From Galeruca laticollis (Eukaryota > Arthropoda > Insecta > Coleoptera > Chrysomelidae), in contig OY998185.1 in the NCBI GenBank assembly GCA_963921935.1, positions 59,163,717 through 59,227,716 on the forward strand: DNA of 64,000 bases. The letters are read 5' to 3'. A program made the position numbers and the translations under genes. Positions 1-14,800 of the stretch are shown here, one piece after another. Position 1 is the first letter of the stretch. Each line of letters opens with the position of its first letter. The notes beneath the pieces are model-generated. The model saw only the letters and a list, made by a program, of their open reading frames with translations. It searched no databases and had not been told where the DNA came from.

Positions 1-354
1 CTATTTTTTCAGTAACCATGTATATTTGATTTTACCCCTCTTTATCCAGTACTCTAAGTTTGACGCAATAACTTCTGAATCGCATCATTGTAGTGCACTC
101 CTGATTCTTTTCCATAGGTTGGACCTATAACTGTAATTTGGTAGAAAATTAAATGAATACTTCTATTATTTTGATCTGCGCGATTTTTTATATGAAGGCA
201 TGTTTTCGTTTAACTTAATTGCTCTGCTATTATTTGAAACATTTATTTGATTGAAAAATGAACAACACCAGTCGATTTGTCGTACTAAAGAACCCAATTT
301 CTCATAATTTCAGTATTTTTTGAGAGGAAAAATATTTTCCGACAAATATGTACC

Positions 355-3300
355 TGAACAATAGTATGGAAAAAATTTCATTTTTTGCAATTCCTCAAAA
401 ATATATTTTTGTCCTATCTCCCTCTAGAAAATGTTCAATTAGATGAAATTACGTTTTAAATCGGTGGGTGACTTAATTAATATCCCAACTCTACTATTTT
501 TTCAGTAACCATGTATATTTGACTTTACCCCTCTTTATCCAGTACTCTAAGTTTGACGCAATAACTTCTGAATCGCATCATTGTAGTGCACTCCTGATTC
601 TTTTCCATAGGTTGGACCTATTACTGTAATTTGGTAGAAAATTAAATGAATACTTCTATTAATTTGATCTGCGCGATTTTTTATATGAAGGCATGTTTTC
701 GTTTAACTTAATTGCTCTGCTATTATTTGAAACATTTATTTTATTGAAAAATGAACAACACCAGTCGATTTGTCGTACTAAAGAACCCAATTTCTCATAA
801 TTTCAGTATTTTTTGAGAGGAAAAATATTTTCCGACAAATATGTACCTGAACTATAGTATGGAAAACATTGCATTTTTTGCAATTCCTCAAAAATATATT
901 TTTGTCCTATTTCCCTCTAGAAAATGTTCAATTAGATGAAATTACGTCTTAAATCGGTGGGTGACTTAATTGATATCTCAACTCTACTATTTTTTCAGTA
1001 ACCATGTATATTTGATTTTACCCCTCTTTATCCAGTACTCTAAGTTTGACGCAATAACTTCTGAATCGCATCATTGTAGTGCACTCCTGATTTTTTTCCA
1101 TAGGTTAGACCTATTACTGTAATTGGGTAGAAAATTAAATGAATACTTCTATTATTTTGATCTGCGCGATTTTTTATATGAAGGCATGTTTTCGTTTATC
1201 TTAATTGCTCTGCTATTATTTGAAACATTTATTTTATTGAAAAATGAACAACACCAGTCGATTTGTCGTACTAAAGAACCCAATTTCTCATAATTCCAGT
1301 ATTTTTTGAGAGGAAAAATATTTTCTGACAAATATGTACCTGAACTATAGTATGGAAAACATTGCATTTTTTGCAATTCCTCAAAAATATATTTTTGTCC
1401 TATCTCCCTCTAGAAAATGTTCAATTAGATGAAATTACGTTTTAAATCGGTGGGTGACTTAATTAATATCCCAACTCTACTATTTTTCCAGTAACCATGT
1501 ATATTTGATTTTACCCCTCTTTATCCAGTACTCTAAGTTTGACGCAATAACTTCTGAATCGCATCATTGTAGTGCACTCCTGATTTTTTTCCATAAGTTG
1601 GACCTATTACTGTAATTTGGTAGAAAATTAAATGAATACTTCTATTATTTTGATCTGCGCGATTTTTTATATGAAGGCATGTTTTCGTTTAACTTAATTG
1701 CTCTGCTATTATTTGAAACATTTATTTTATTGAAAAATTAACAACACCAGTCGATTTGTCGTACTAAAGAACCCAATTTCTCATAATTTCAGTATTTTTT
1801 GAGAGGAAAAATATTTTCCGACAAATATGTACCTGAACTATAGTATGGAAAACATTTCATTTTTTGCAATTCCTCTAAAATATATTTTTGTCCTATCTCC
1901 CTCTAGAAAATGTTCAATTAGATAAAATTACGTCTTAAATCGGTGGGTGACTTAATTGATATCCCAACTCTACTATTTTTTTCAGTAACCATGTATATTT
2001 GATTTTACCCCTCTTTATCCAGTACCCTAAGTTTGACACAATAACTTCTGAATCGCATCATTGTAGTGCACTCCTGATTCTTTTCCATAGGTTGGACCTA
2101 TTACTGTAATTTGGTAGAAAATTAAATGAATACTTCTATTATTTTGATCTGCGCGATTTTTTATATGAAGGCATGTTTTCGTTTAACTTAATTGCTCTGC
2201 TATTATTTGAAACATTTATTTTATTGAAAAATGAACAACACCAGTCGATTTGTCGTACTAAAGAACCCAATTTCTCATAATTTCAGTATTTTTTGAGAGG
2301 AAAAATATTTTCCTACAAATATGTACCTGAACTATAGTATGGAAAACATTGCATTTTTTGCAATTCCTCAAAAATATATTTTTGTCCTATCTCCCTCTAG
2401 AAAATGTTCAATTGGATGAAATTACGTCTTAAATCGGTGGGTGACTTAATTGATATCCCAACTCTACTATTTTTTCAGTAACCATGTATATTTGATTTTA
2501 CCCCTCTTTATCCAGTACTCTAAGTTTGACGCAATAACTTCTGAATCGCATCATTGTAGTGCACTCCTGATTTTTTCCCATAGATTGGACCTATTACTGT
2601 AATTGGGTAGAAAATTAAATGAATACTTCTATTATTTTGATCTGCGCGATTTTTTATATGAAGGCATGTTTTCGTTTAACTTAATTGCTCTGCTATTATT
2701 TGAAACATTTATTTTATTGAAAAATGAACAACACCAGTCGATTTGTCGTACTAAAGAACCCAATTTCTCATAATTTCAGTATTTTTTGAGAGGAAAAATA
2801 TTTTCCGACAAATATGTACCTGAACTATAGTATGGAAAACATTTCATTTTTTGCAATTCCTCAAAAATATATTTTTGTCCTATCTCCCTCTAGAAAATGT
2901 TCAATTAGATGAAATTACGTTTTAAATCGGTGGGTGACTTAATTAATATCCCAACTCTACTATTTTTTCAGTAACCATGTATATTTGATTTTACCCCTCT
3001 TTATCCAGTACTCTAAGTTTGACGCAATAACTTCTGAATCGCATCATTGTAGTGCACTCCTGATTCTTTTCCATAGGTTGGACCTATTACTGTAATTTGG
3101 TAGAAAATTAAATGAATACTTCTATTATTTTGATCGGCGCGATTTTTTATATGAAGGCATGTTTTCGTTTAACTTAATTGCTCTGCTATTATTTGAAACA
3201 TTTATTTTATTGAAAAATGAACAACACCAGACGATTTGTCGTACTAAAGAACCCAATTTCTCATAATTTCAGTATTTTTTGAGAGGAAAAATATTTTCCG

Positions 3301-6300
3301 ACAAATATGTACCTGAACTATAGTATGGAAAACATTTCATTTTTAGCAATTCCTCAAAAATATATTTTTGTCTTATCTCCCTCTAGAAAATGTTCAATTA
3401 GATAAAATTACGTCTTAAATCGGTGGGTGACTTAATTAATATCCCAACTCTCCTATTTTTTCAGTATTCATGTATATTTGATTTTACCCCTCTTTATCCA
3501 GTACTCTAAGTTTGACGCAATAACTTCTGAATCGCATCATTGTAGTGCACTCCTGATTTTTTTCCATAGGTTGGACCTATTACTGTAATTTGGAAGAAAA
3601 TTAAATGAATACTTCTATTATTTTGATCTGCGCGATTTTTTATATGAAGGCATGTTTTCGTTTAACTTAATTGCTCTGCTATTATTTGAAACATTTATTT
3701 TATTGAAAAATTAACAACACCAGTCGATTTGTCGTACTAAAGAACCCAATTTCTCATAATTTCAGTATTTTTTGAGAGGAAAAATATTTTCCGACAAATA
3801 TGTACCTGAACTATAGTATGGAAAACATTGCATTTTTTGCAATTCCTCAAAAATATATTTTTGTCCTATCTCCCTCTAGAAAATGTTCAATTAGATGAAA
3901 TTACGTCTTAAATCGGTGGGTGACTTAATTGATATCCCAACTCTACTATTTTTTCAGTAACCATGTATATTTGATTTTACCCCTCTTTATCCAGTACTCT
4001 AAGTTTGACGCAATAACTTCTGAATCGCATCATTGTAGTGCACTCCTGATTCTTTTCCATAGGTTGGACCTATTACTGTAATTTGGTAGAAAATTAAATG
4101 AATACTTCTATTATTTTGATCTGCGCGATTTTTTATATGAAGGCATGTTTTCGTTTAACTTAATTGCTCTGCTATTATTTGAAACATTTATTTTATTGAA
4201 AAATGAACAACACCAGTCGATTTGTCGTACTAAAGAACCCAATTTCTCATAATTTCAGTATTTTTTGAGAGGAAAAATATTTTCCGACAAATATGTACCT
4301 GAACTATAGTATGGAAAACATTTCATTTTTTGCAATTCCTCAAAAATATATTTTTGTCCTATCTCCCTCTAGAAAATATTCAATTAGATAAAATTACGTC
4401 TTAAATCGGTGGGTGACTTAATTGATATCCCAACTCTACTATTTTTTCAGTAACCATGTATATTTGATTTTACCCCTCTTTATCCAGTACTCTAAGTTTG
4501 ACGCAATAACTTCTGAATCGCATCATTGTAGTGCACTCCTGATTTTTTTCCATAGGTTGGACCTATTACTGTAATTGGGTAGAAAATTAAATGAATACTT
4601 CTATTATTTTGATCTGCGCGATTTTTTATATGAAGGCATGTTTTCGTTTAACTTAATTGCTCTGCTATTATTTGAAACATCTATTTTATTGAAAAATGAA
4701 CAACACCAGTCGATTTGTCGTACTAAAGAACCCAATTTCTCATAATTTCAGTATTTTTTGAGAGGAAAAATATTTTCCGACAAATATGTACCTGAACAAT
4801 AGTATGGAAAAAATTTCATTTTTTGCAATTCCTCAAAAATATATTTTTGTCCTATCTCCCTCTAGAAAATGTTCAATTAGATGAAATTACGTTTTAAATC
4901 GGTGGGTGACTTAATTAATATCCCAACTCTACTATTTTTTCAGTAACCATGTATATTTGACTTTACCCCTCTTTATCCAGTACTCTAAGTTTGACGCAAT
5001 AACTTCTGAATCGCATCATTGTAGTGCACTCCTGATTCTTTTCCATAGGTTGGACCTATTACTGTAATTTGGTAGAAAATTAAATGAATACTTCTATTAA
5101 TTTGATCTGCGCGATTTTTTATATGAAGGCATGTTTTCGTTTAACTTAATTGCTCTGCTATTATTTGAAACATTTATTTTATTGAAAAATGAACAACACC
5201 AGTCGATTTGTCGTACTAAAGAACCCAATTTCTCATAATTTCAGTATTTTTTGAGAGGAAAAATATTTTCCGACAAATATGTACCTGAACTATAGTATGG
5301 AAAACATTGCATTTTTTGCAATTCCTCAAAAATATATTTTTGTCCTATTTCCCTCTAGAAAATGTTCAATTAGATGAAATTACGTCTTAAATCGGTGGGT
5401 GACTTAATTGATATCTCAACTCTACTATTTTTTCAGTAACCATGTATATTTGATTTTACCCCTCTTTATCCAGTACTCTAAGTTTGACGCAATAACTTCT
5501 GAATCGCATCATTGTAGTGCACTCCTGATTTTTTTCCATAGGTTAGACCTATTACTGTAATTGGGTAGAAAATTAAATGAATACTTCTATTATTTTGATC
5601 TGCGCGATTTTTTATATGAAGGCATGTTTTCGTTTATCTTAATTGCTCTGCTATTATTTGAAACATTTATTTTATTGAAAAATGAACAACACCAGTCGAT
5701 TTGTCGTACTAAAGAACCCAATTTCTCATAATTTCAGTATTTTTTGAGAGGAAAAATATTTTCTGACAAATATGTACCTGAACTATAGTATGGAAAACAT
5801 TGCATTTTTTGCAATTCCTCAAAAATATATTTTTGTCCTATCTCCCTCTAGAAAATGTTCAATTAGATGAAATTACGTTTTAAATCGGTGGGTGACTTAA
5901 TTAATATCCCAACTCTACTATTTTTCCAGTAACCATGTATATTTGATTTTACCCCTCTTTATCCAGTACTCTAAGTTTGACGCAATAACTTCTGAATCGC
6001 ATCATTGTAGTGCACTCCTGATTCTTTTCCATAGGTTGGACCTATTACTGTAATTTGGTAGAAAATTAAATGAATACTTCTATTATTTTGATCTGCGCGA
6101 TTTTTTATATGAAGGCATGTTTTCGTTTAACTTAATTGCTCTGCTATTATTTGAAACATTTATTTGATTGAAAAATGAACAACACCAGTCGATTTGTCGT
6201 ACTAAAGAACCCAATTTCTCATAATTTCAGTATTTTTTGAGAGGAAAAATATTTTCCGACAAATATGTACCTGAACTATAGTATGGAAAACATTTCATTT

Positions 6301-8843
6301 TTTGCAATTCCTCAAAAATATATTTTTGTCCTATCTCCCTCTAGGAAATATTCAATTAGATAAAATTACGTCTTAAATCGGTGGGTGACTTAATTGATAT
6401 CCCAACTCTACTATTTTTTCAGTAACCATGTATATTTGATTTTACCCCTCTTTATCCAGTACTCTAAGTTTGACGCAATAACTTCTGAATCGCATCATTG
6501 TAGTGCACTCCTGATTTTTTTCCATAGGTTGGACCTATTACTGTAATTGGGTAGAAAATTAAATGAATACTTCTATTATTTTGATCTGCGCGATTTTTTA
6601 TATGAAGGCATGTTTTCGTTTAACTTAATTGCTCTGCTATTATTTGAAACATTTATTTTATTGAAAAATGAACAACACCAGTCGATTTGTCGTACTAAAG
6701 AACCCAATTTCTCATAATTTCAGTATTTTTTGAGAGGAAAAATATTTTCCGACAAATATGTACCTGAACTATAGTATGGAAAACATTTCATTTTTTGCAA
6801 TTCCTCAAAAATATATTTTTGTCCTATCTCCCTCTAGAAAATGTTCAATTAGATAAAATTACGTCTTAAATCGGTGGGTGACTTAATTAATATCCCAACT
6901 CTCCTTTTTTTTCAGTAACCATGTATATTTGATTTTACCCCTCTTTATCCAGTACTCTAAGTTTGACGCAATAACTTCTGAATCGCATCATTGTAGTGCA
7001 CTCCTGATTCTTTTCCATAGGTTGGACCTATAACTGTAATTTGGTAGAAAATTAAATTAATACTTCTATTATTTTGATCTGCGCGATTTTTTATATGAAG
7101 GCATGTTTTCGTTTAACTTAATTGCTCTGCTATTATTTGAAACATTTATTTGATTGAAAAATGAACAACACCAGTCGATTTGTCGTACTAAAGAACCCAA
7201 TTTCTCATAATTTCAGTATTTTTTGAGAGGAAAAATATTTTCCGACAAATATGTACCTGAACTATAGTATGGAAAACATTTCATTTTTTGCAATTCCTCA
7301 AAAATATATTTTTGTCCTATCTCCCTCTAGGAAATATTCAATTAGATAAAATTACGTCTTAAATCGGTGGGTGACTTAATTGATATCCCAACTCTACTAT
7401 TTTTTCAGTAACCATGTATATTTGATTTTACCCCTCTTTATCCAGTACTCTAAGTTTGACGCAATAACTTCTGAATCGCATCATTGTAGTGCACTCCTGA
7501 TTTTTTTCCATAGGTTGGACCTATTACTGTAATTGGGTAGAAAATTAAATGAATACTTCTATTATTTTGATCTGCGCGATTTTTTATATGAAGGCATGTT
7601 TTCGTTTAACTTAATTGCTCTGCTATTATTTGAAACATTTATTTTATTGAAAAATGAACAACACCAGTCGATTTGTCGTACTAAAGAACCCAATTTCTCA
7701 TAATTTCAGTATTTTTTGAGAGGAAAAATATTTTCCGACAAATATGTACCTGAACAATAGTATGGAAAAAATTTCATTTTTTGCAATTCCTCAAAAATAT
7801 ATTTTTGTCCTATCTCCCTCTAGAAAATGTTCAATTAGATGAAATTACGTTTTAAATCGGTGGGTGACTTAATTAATATCCCAACTCTACTATTTTTTCA
7901 GTAACCATGTATATTTGACTTTACCCCTCTTTATCCAGTACTCTAAGTTTGACGCAATAACTTCTGAATCGCATCATTGTAGTGCACTCCTGATTCTTTT
8001 CCATAGGTTGGACCTATTACTGTAATTTGGTAGAAAATTAAATGAATACTTCTATTAATTTGATCTGCGCGATTTTTTATATGAAGGCATGTTTTCGTTT
8101 AACTTAATTGCTCTGCTATTATTTGAAACATTTATTTTATTGAAAAATGAACAACACCAGTCGATTTGTCGTACTAAAGAACCCAATTTCTCATAATTTC
8201 AGTATTTTTTGAGAGGAAAAATATTTTCCGACAAATATGTACCTGAACTATAGTATGGAAAACATTGCATTTTTTGCAATTCCTCAAAAATATATTTTTG
8301 TCCTATTTCCCTCTAGAAAATGTTCAATTAGATGAAATTACGTCTTAAATCGGTGGGTGACTTAATTGATATCTCAACTCTACTATTTTTTCAGTAACCA
8401 TGTATATTTGATTTTACCCCTCTTTATCCAGTACTCTAAGTTTGACGCAATAACTTCTGAATCGCATCATTGTAGTGCACTCCTGATTTTTTTCCATAGG
8501 TTAGACCTATTACTGTAATTGGGTAGAAAATTAAATGAATACTTCTATTATTTTGATCTGCGCGATTTTTTATATGCTATTATTTGAAACATTTATTTTA
8601 TTGAAAAATGAACAACACCAGTCGATTTGTCGTACTAAAGAACCCAATTTCTCATAATTCCAGTATTTTTTGAGAGGAAAAATATTTTCTGACAAATATG
8701 TACCTGAACTATAGTATGGAAAACATTGCATTTTTTGCAATTCCTCAAAAATATATTTTTGTCCTATCTCCCTCTAGAAAATGTTCAATTAGATGAAATT
8801 ACGTTTTAAATCGGTGGGTGACTTAATTAATATCCCAACTCTA
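355..8843 (+). repeat. Higher-order repeat: a multi-monomer block present three times
   Basis: A block of about three monomers carrying the same rare variants occurs three times. The marker gaacaatagtatgg is at about 355, 4792 and 7750, followed in each case by the variant ctattaatttgatc (about 654, 5093 and 8053). The first two blocks then have the cgtttatc variant in the next monomer (about 1194 and 5634); in the third this stretch is deleted. The offsets are close to 9 and 6 monomers. This pattern indicates duplication of multi-monomer units by unequal exchange within the array rather than amplification of single monomers. Confidence 0.8.
8383..8843 (+). repeat. Truncated 493-bp monomer (461 bp, 32-bp deletion)
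   Basis: The next monomer begins 461 bp after this one instead of 493. The missing 32 bp lie just after 8576, where tatatg runs straight into ctattattt, removing the aaggcatgttttcg section. A 2-bp microhomology (tg) sits at the joint. Confidence 0.85.
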
Positions 8844-11800
8844 CTATTTTTCCAGTAACCATGTATATTTGATTTTACCCCTCTTTATCCAGTACTCTAA
8901 GTTTGACGCAATAACTTCTGAATCGCATCATTGTAGTGCACTCCTGATTCTTTTCCATAGGTTGGACCTATTACTGTAATTTGGTAGAAAATTAAATGAA
9001 TACTTCTATTATTTTGATCTGCACGATTTTTTATATGAAGGCATGTTTTCGTTTAACTTAATTGCTCTGCTATTATTTGAAACATTTATTTGATTGAAAA
9101 ATGAACAACACCAGTCGATTTGTCGTACTAAAGAACCCAATTTCTCATAATTTCAGTATTTTTTGAGAGGAAAAATATTTTCCGACAAATATGTACCTGA
9201 ACTATAGTATGGAAAACATTTCATTTTTTGCAATTCCTCAAAAATATATTTTTGTCCTATCTCCCTCTAGGAAATATTCAATTAGATAAAATTACGTCTT
9301 AAATCGGTGGGTGACTTAATTGATATCCCAACTCTACTATTTTTTCAGTAACCATGTATATTTGATTTTACCCCTCTTTATCCAGTACTCTAAGTTTGAC
9401 GCAATAACTTCTGAATCGCATCATTGTAGTGCACTCCTGATTTTTTTCCATAGGTTGGACCTATTACTGTAATTGGGTAGAAAATTAAATGAATACTTCT
9501 ATTATTTTGATCTGCGCGATTTTTTATATGAAGGCATGTTTTCGTTTAACTTAATTGCTCTGCTATTATTTGAAACATTTATTTTATTGAAAAATGAACA
9601 ACACCAGTCGATTTGTCGTACTAAAGAACCCAATTTCTCATAATTTCAGTATTTTTTGAGAGGAAAAATATTTTCCGACAAATATGTACCTGAACTATAG
9701 TATGGAAAACATTTCATTTTTTGCAATTCCTCAAAAATATATTTTTGTCCTATCTCCCTCTAGAAAATGTTCAATTAGATAAAATTACGTCTTAAATCGG
9801 TGGGTGACTTAATTAATATCCCAACTCTACTATTTTTTCAGTAACCATGTATATTTGATTTTACCCCTCTTTATCCAGTACTCTAAGTTTGACGCAATAA
9901 CTTCTGAATCGCATCATTGTAGTGCACTCCTGATTTTTTTCCATAGGTTGGACCTATTACTGTAATTGGGTAGAAAATTAAATGAATACTTCTATTATTT
10001 TGATCTGCGCGATTTTTTATATGAAGGCATGTTTTCGTTTAACTTAATTGCTCTGCTATTATTTGAAACATTTATTTTATTGAAAAATTAACAACACCAG
10101 TCGATTTGTCGTACTAAAGAACCCAATTTCTCATAATTTCAGTATTTTTTGAGAGGAAAAATATTTTCCGACAAATATGTACCTGAACTATAGTATGGAA
10201 AACATTTCATTTTTTGCAATTCCTCTAAAATATATTTTTGTCCTATCTTCCTCTAGAAAATGTTCAATTAGATAAAATTACGTCTTAAATCGGTGGGTGA
10301 CTTAATTGATATCCCAACTCTACTATTTTTTCAGTAACCATGTATATTTGATTTTACCCCTCTTTATCCAGTACCCTAAGTTTTAACGCAATAACTTCTG
10401 AATCGCATCATTGTAGTGCACTCCTGATTCTTTTCCATAGGTTGGACCTATTACTGTAATTTGGTAGAAAATTAAATGAATACTTCTATTATTTTGATCT
10501 GCGCGATTTTTTATATGAAGGCATGTTTTCGTTTAATTTAATTGCTCTGCTATTATTTGAAACATTTATTTTATTGAAAAATGAACAACACCAGTCGATT
10601 TGTCGTACTAAAGAACCCAATTTCTCATAATTTCAGTATTTTTTGAGAGGAAAAATATTTTCCTACAAATATGTACCTGAACTATATATAGTATGGAAAA
10701 CATTGCATTTTTTGCAATTCCTCAAAAATATATGCTTGTCCTATCTCCCTCTAGAAAATGTTCAATTGGATGAAATTACGTCTTAAATCGGTGGGTGACT
10801 TAATTGATATCCCAACTCTACTATTTTTTCAGTAACCATGTATATTTGATTTTACCCCTCTTTATCCAGTACACTAAGTTTGACGCAATAACTTCTGAAT
10901 CGCATCATTGTAGTGCACTCCTGATTTTTTCCCATAGATTGGACCTATTACTGTAATTGGGTAGAAAATTGAATGAATACTTCTATTATTTTGATCTGCG
11001 CGATTTTTTATATGAAGGCATGTTTTCGTTTAACTTAATTGCTCTGCTATTATTTGAAACATTTATTTTATTGAAAAATGAACAACACCAGTCGATTTGT
11101 CGTACTAAAGAACCCAATTTCTCATAATTTCAGTATTTTTTGAGAGGAAAAATATTTTCCGACAAATATGTACCTGAACTATAGTATGGAAAACATTTCA
11201 TTTTTTGCAATTCCTCAAAAATATATTTTTGTCCTATCTCCCTCTAGAAAATGTTCAATTAGATGAAATTACGTTTTAAATCGGTGGGTGACTTAATTAA
11301 TATCCCAACTCTACTATTTTTTCAGTAACCATGTATATTTGATTTTACCCCTCTTTATCCAGTACTCTAAGTTTGACGCAATAACTTCTGAATCGCATCA
11401 TTGTTGTGCACTCCTGATTCTTTTCCATAGGTTGGACCTATTACTGTAATTTGGTAGAAAATTAAATGAATACTTCTATTATTTTGATCTGCGCGATTTT
11501 TTATATGAAGGCATGTTTTCGTTTAACTTAATTGCTCTGCTATTATTTGAAACATTTATTTTATTGAAAAATGAACAACACCAGTCGATTTGTCGTACTA
11601 AAGAACCCAATTTCTCATAATTTCAGTATTTTTTGAGAGGAAAAATATTTTCCGACAAATATGTACCTGATCTATAGTATGGAAAACATTTCATTTTTTG
11701 CAATTCCTCAAAAATATATTTTTGTCCTATCTCCCTCTAGAAAATGTTCAATTAGATAAAATTACGTCTTAAATCGGTGGGTGACTTAATTAATATCCCA

Positions 11801-14800
11801 ACTCTCCTATTTTTTCAGTAACCATGTATATTTGATTTTACCCCTCTTTATCCAGTACTCTAAGTTTGACGCAATAACTTCTGAATCGCATCATTGTAGT
11901 GCACTCCTGATTTTTTTCCATAGGTTGGACCTATTACTGTAATTTGGTAGAAAATTAAATGAATACTTCTATTATTTTGATCTGCGCGATTTTTTATATG
12001 AAGGCATGTTTTCGTTTAACTTAATTGCTCTGCTATTATTTGAAACATTTATTTTATTGAAAAATTAACAACACCAGTCGATTTGTCGTACTAAAGAACC
12101 CAATTTCTCATAATTTCAGTATTTTTTGAGAGGAAAAATATTTTCCGACAAATATGTACCTGAACTATAGTATGGAAAACATTGCATTTTTTGCAATTCC
12201 TCAAAAATATATTTTTGTCCTATTTCCCTCTAGAAAATGTTCAATTAGATGAAATTACGTCTTAAATCGGTGGGTGACTTAATTGATATCTCAACTCTAC
12301 TATTTTTTCAGTAACCATGTATATTTGATTTTACCCCTCTTTATCCAGTACTCTAAGTTTGACGCAATAACTTCTGAATCGCATCATTGTAGTGCACTCC
12401 TGATTTTTTTCCATAGGTTAGACCTATTACTGTAATTGGGTAGAAAATTAAATGAATACTTCTATTATTTTGATCTGCGCGATTTTTTATATGAAGGCAT
12501 GTTTTCGTTTATCTTAATTGCTCTGCTATTATTTGAAACATTTATTTTATTGAAAAATGAACAACACCAGTCGATTTGTCGTACTAAAGAACCCAATTTC
12601 TCATAATTTCAGTATTTTTTGAGAGGAAAAATATTTTCTGACAAATATGTACCTGAACTATAGTATGGAAAACATTGCATTTTTTGCAATTCCTCAAAAA
12701 TATATTTTTGTCCTATCTCCCTCTAGAAAATGTCCAATTAGATGAAATTACGTTTTAAATCGGTGGGTGACTTAATTAATATCCCAACTCTACTATTTTT
12801 CCAGTAACCATGTATATTTGATTTTACCCCTCTTTATCCAGTACTCTAAGTTTGACGCAATAACTTCTGAATCGCATCATTGTAGTGCACTCCTGATTTT
12901 TTCCCATAGATTGGACCTATTACTGTAATTGGGTAGAAAATTAAATGAATACTTCTATTATTTTGATCTGCGCGATTTTTTATATGAAGGCATGTTTTCG
13001 TTTAACTTAATTGCTCTGCTATTATTTGAAACATTTATTTTATTGAAAAATGAACAACACCAGTCGATTTGTCGTACTAAAGAACCCAATTTCTCATAAT
13101 TTCAGTATTTTTTGAGAGGAAAAATATTTTCCGACAAATATGTACCTGAACTATAGTATGGAAAACATTGCATTTTTTGCAATTCCTCAAAAATATGGTT
13201 TTGTCCTATCTCCCTCTAGAAAATGTTCAATTAGATAAAATTACGTCTTAAATCGGTGGGTGACTTAATTGATATCCCAACTCTACTATTTTTTCAGTAA
13301 CCATGTATATTTGATTTTACCCCTCTTTATCCAGTACCCTAAGTTTGACGCAATAACTTCTGAATCGCATCATTGTAGTGCACTCCTGATTCTTTTCCAT
13401 AGGTTGGACCTATTACTGTAATTTGGTAGAAAATTAAATGAATACTTCTATTATTTTGATCTGCGCGATTTTTTATATGAAGGCATGTTTTCGTTTAACT
13501 TAATTGCTCTGCTATTATTTGAAACATTTATTTTATTGAAAAATGAACAACACCAGTCGATTTGTCGTACTAAAGAACCCAATTTCTCATAATTTCAGTA
13601 TTTTTTGAGAGGAAAAATATTTTCCAACAAATATGTACCTGAACTATAGTATGGAAAACATTTCATTTTTTGCAATTCCTCTAAAATATATTTTTGTCCT
13701 ATCTCCCTCTAGAAAATGTTCAATTAGATAAAATAACGTCTTAAATCGGTGGGTGACTTAATTGATATCCCAACTCTACTATTATTTCAGTAACCATGTA
13801 TATTTGATTTTACCTCTCTTTATCCAGTACCCTAAGTTTGACGCAATAACTTCTGAATCGCATCATTGTAGTGCACTCCTGATTCTTTTCCATAGGTTGG
13901 ACCTATTACTGTAATTTGGTAGAAAATTAAATGAATACTTCTATTATTTTGATCTGCGCGATTTTTTATATGAAGGCATGTTTTCGTTTAACTTAATTGC
14001 TCTGCTATTATTTGAAACATTTATTTTATTGAAAAATGAACAACACCAGTCGATTTGTCGTACTAAAGAACCCAATTTCTCATAATTTCAGTATTTTTTG
14101 AGAGGAAAAATATTTTCCGACAAATATGTACCTGAACTATAGTATGGAAAACATTTCATTTTTTGCAATTCCTCAAAAATATATTTTTGTCCTATCTCCC
14201 TCTAGAAAATATTCAATTAGATAAAATTACGTCTTAAATCGGTGGGTGACTTAATTGATATCCCAACTCTACTATTTTTTCAGTAACCATGTATATTTGA
14301 TTTTACCCCTCTTTATCCAGTACTCTAAGTTTGACGCAATAACTTCTGAATCGCATCATTGTAGTGCACTCCTGATTTTTTTCCATAGGTTGGACCTATT
14401 ACTGTAATTGGGTAGAAAATTAAATAAATACTTCTATTATTTTGATCTGCGCGATTTTTTATATGAAGGCATGTTTTCGTTTAACTTAATTGCTCTGCTA
14501 TTATTTGAAACATCTATTTTAGTGAAAAATGAACAGCACCAGTCGATTTGTCGTACTAAAGAACCCAATTTCTCATAATTTCAGTATTTTTTGAGAGGAA
14601 AAATATTTTCCGACAAATATGTACCTGAACTATAGTATGGAAAACATTTCATTTTTTGCAATTCCTCAAAAATATATTTTTGTCCTATCTCCCTCTAGAA
14701 AATGTTCAATTAGATGAAATTACGTTTTAAATCGGTGGGTGACTTAATTAATATCCCAACTCTACTATTTTTTCAGTGACCATGTATATTTGACTTTACC

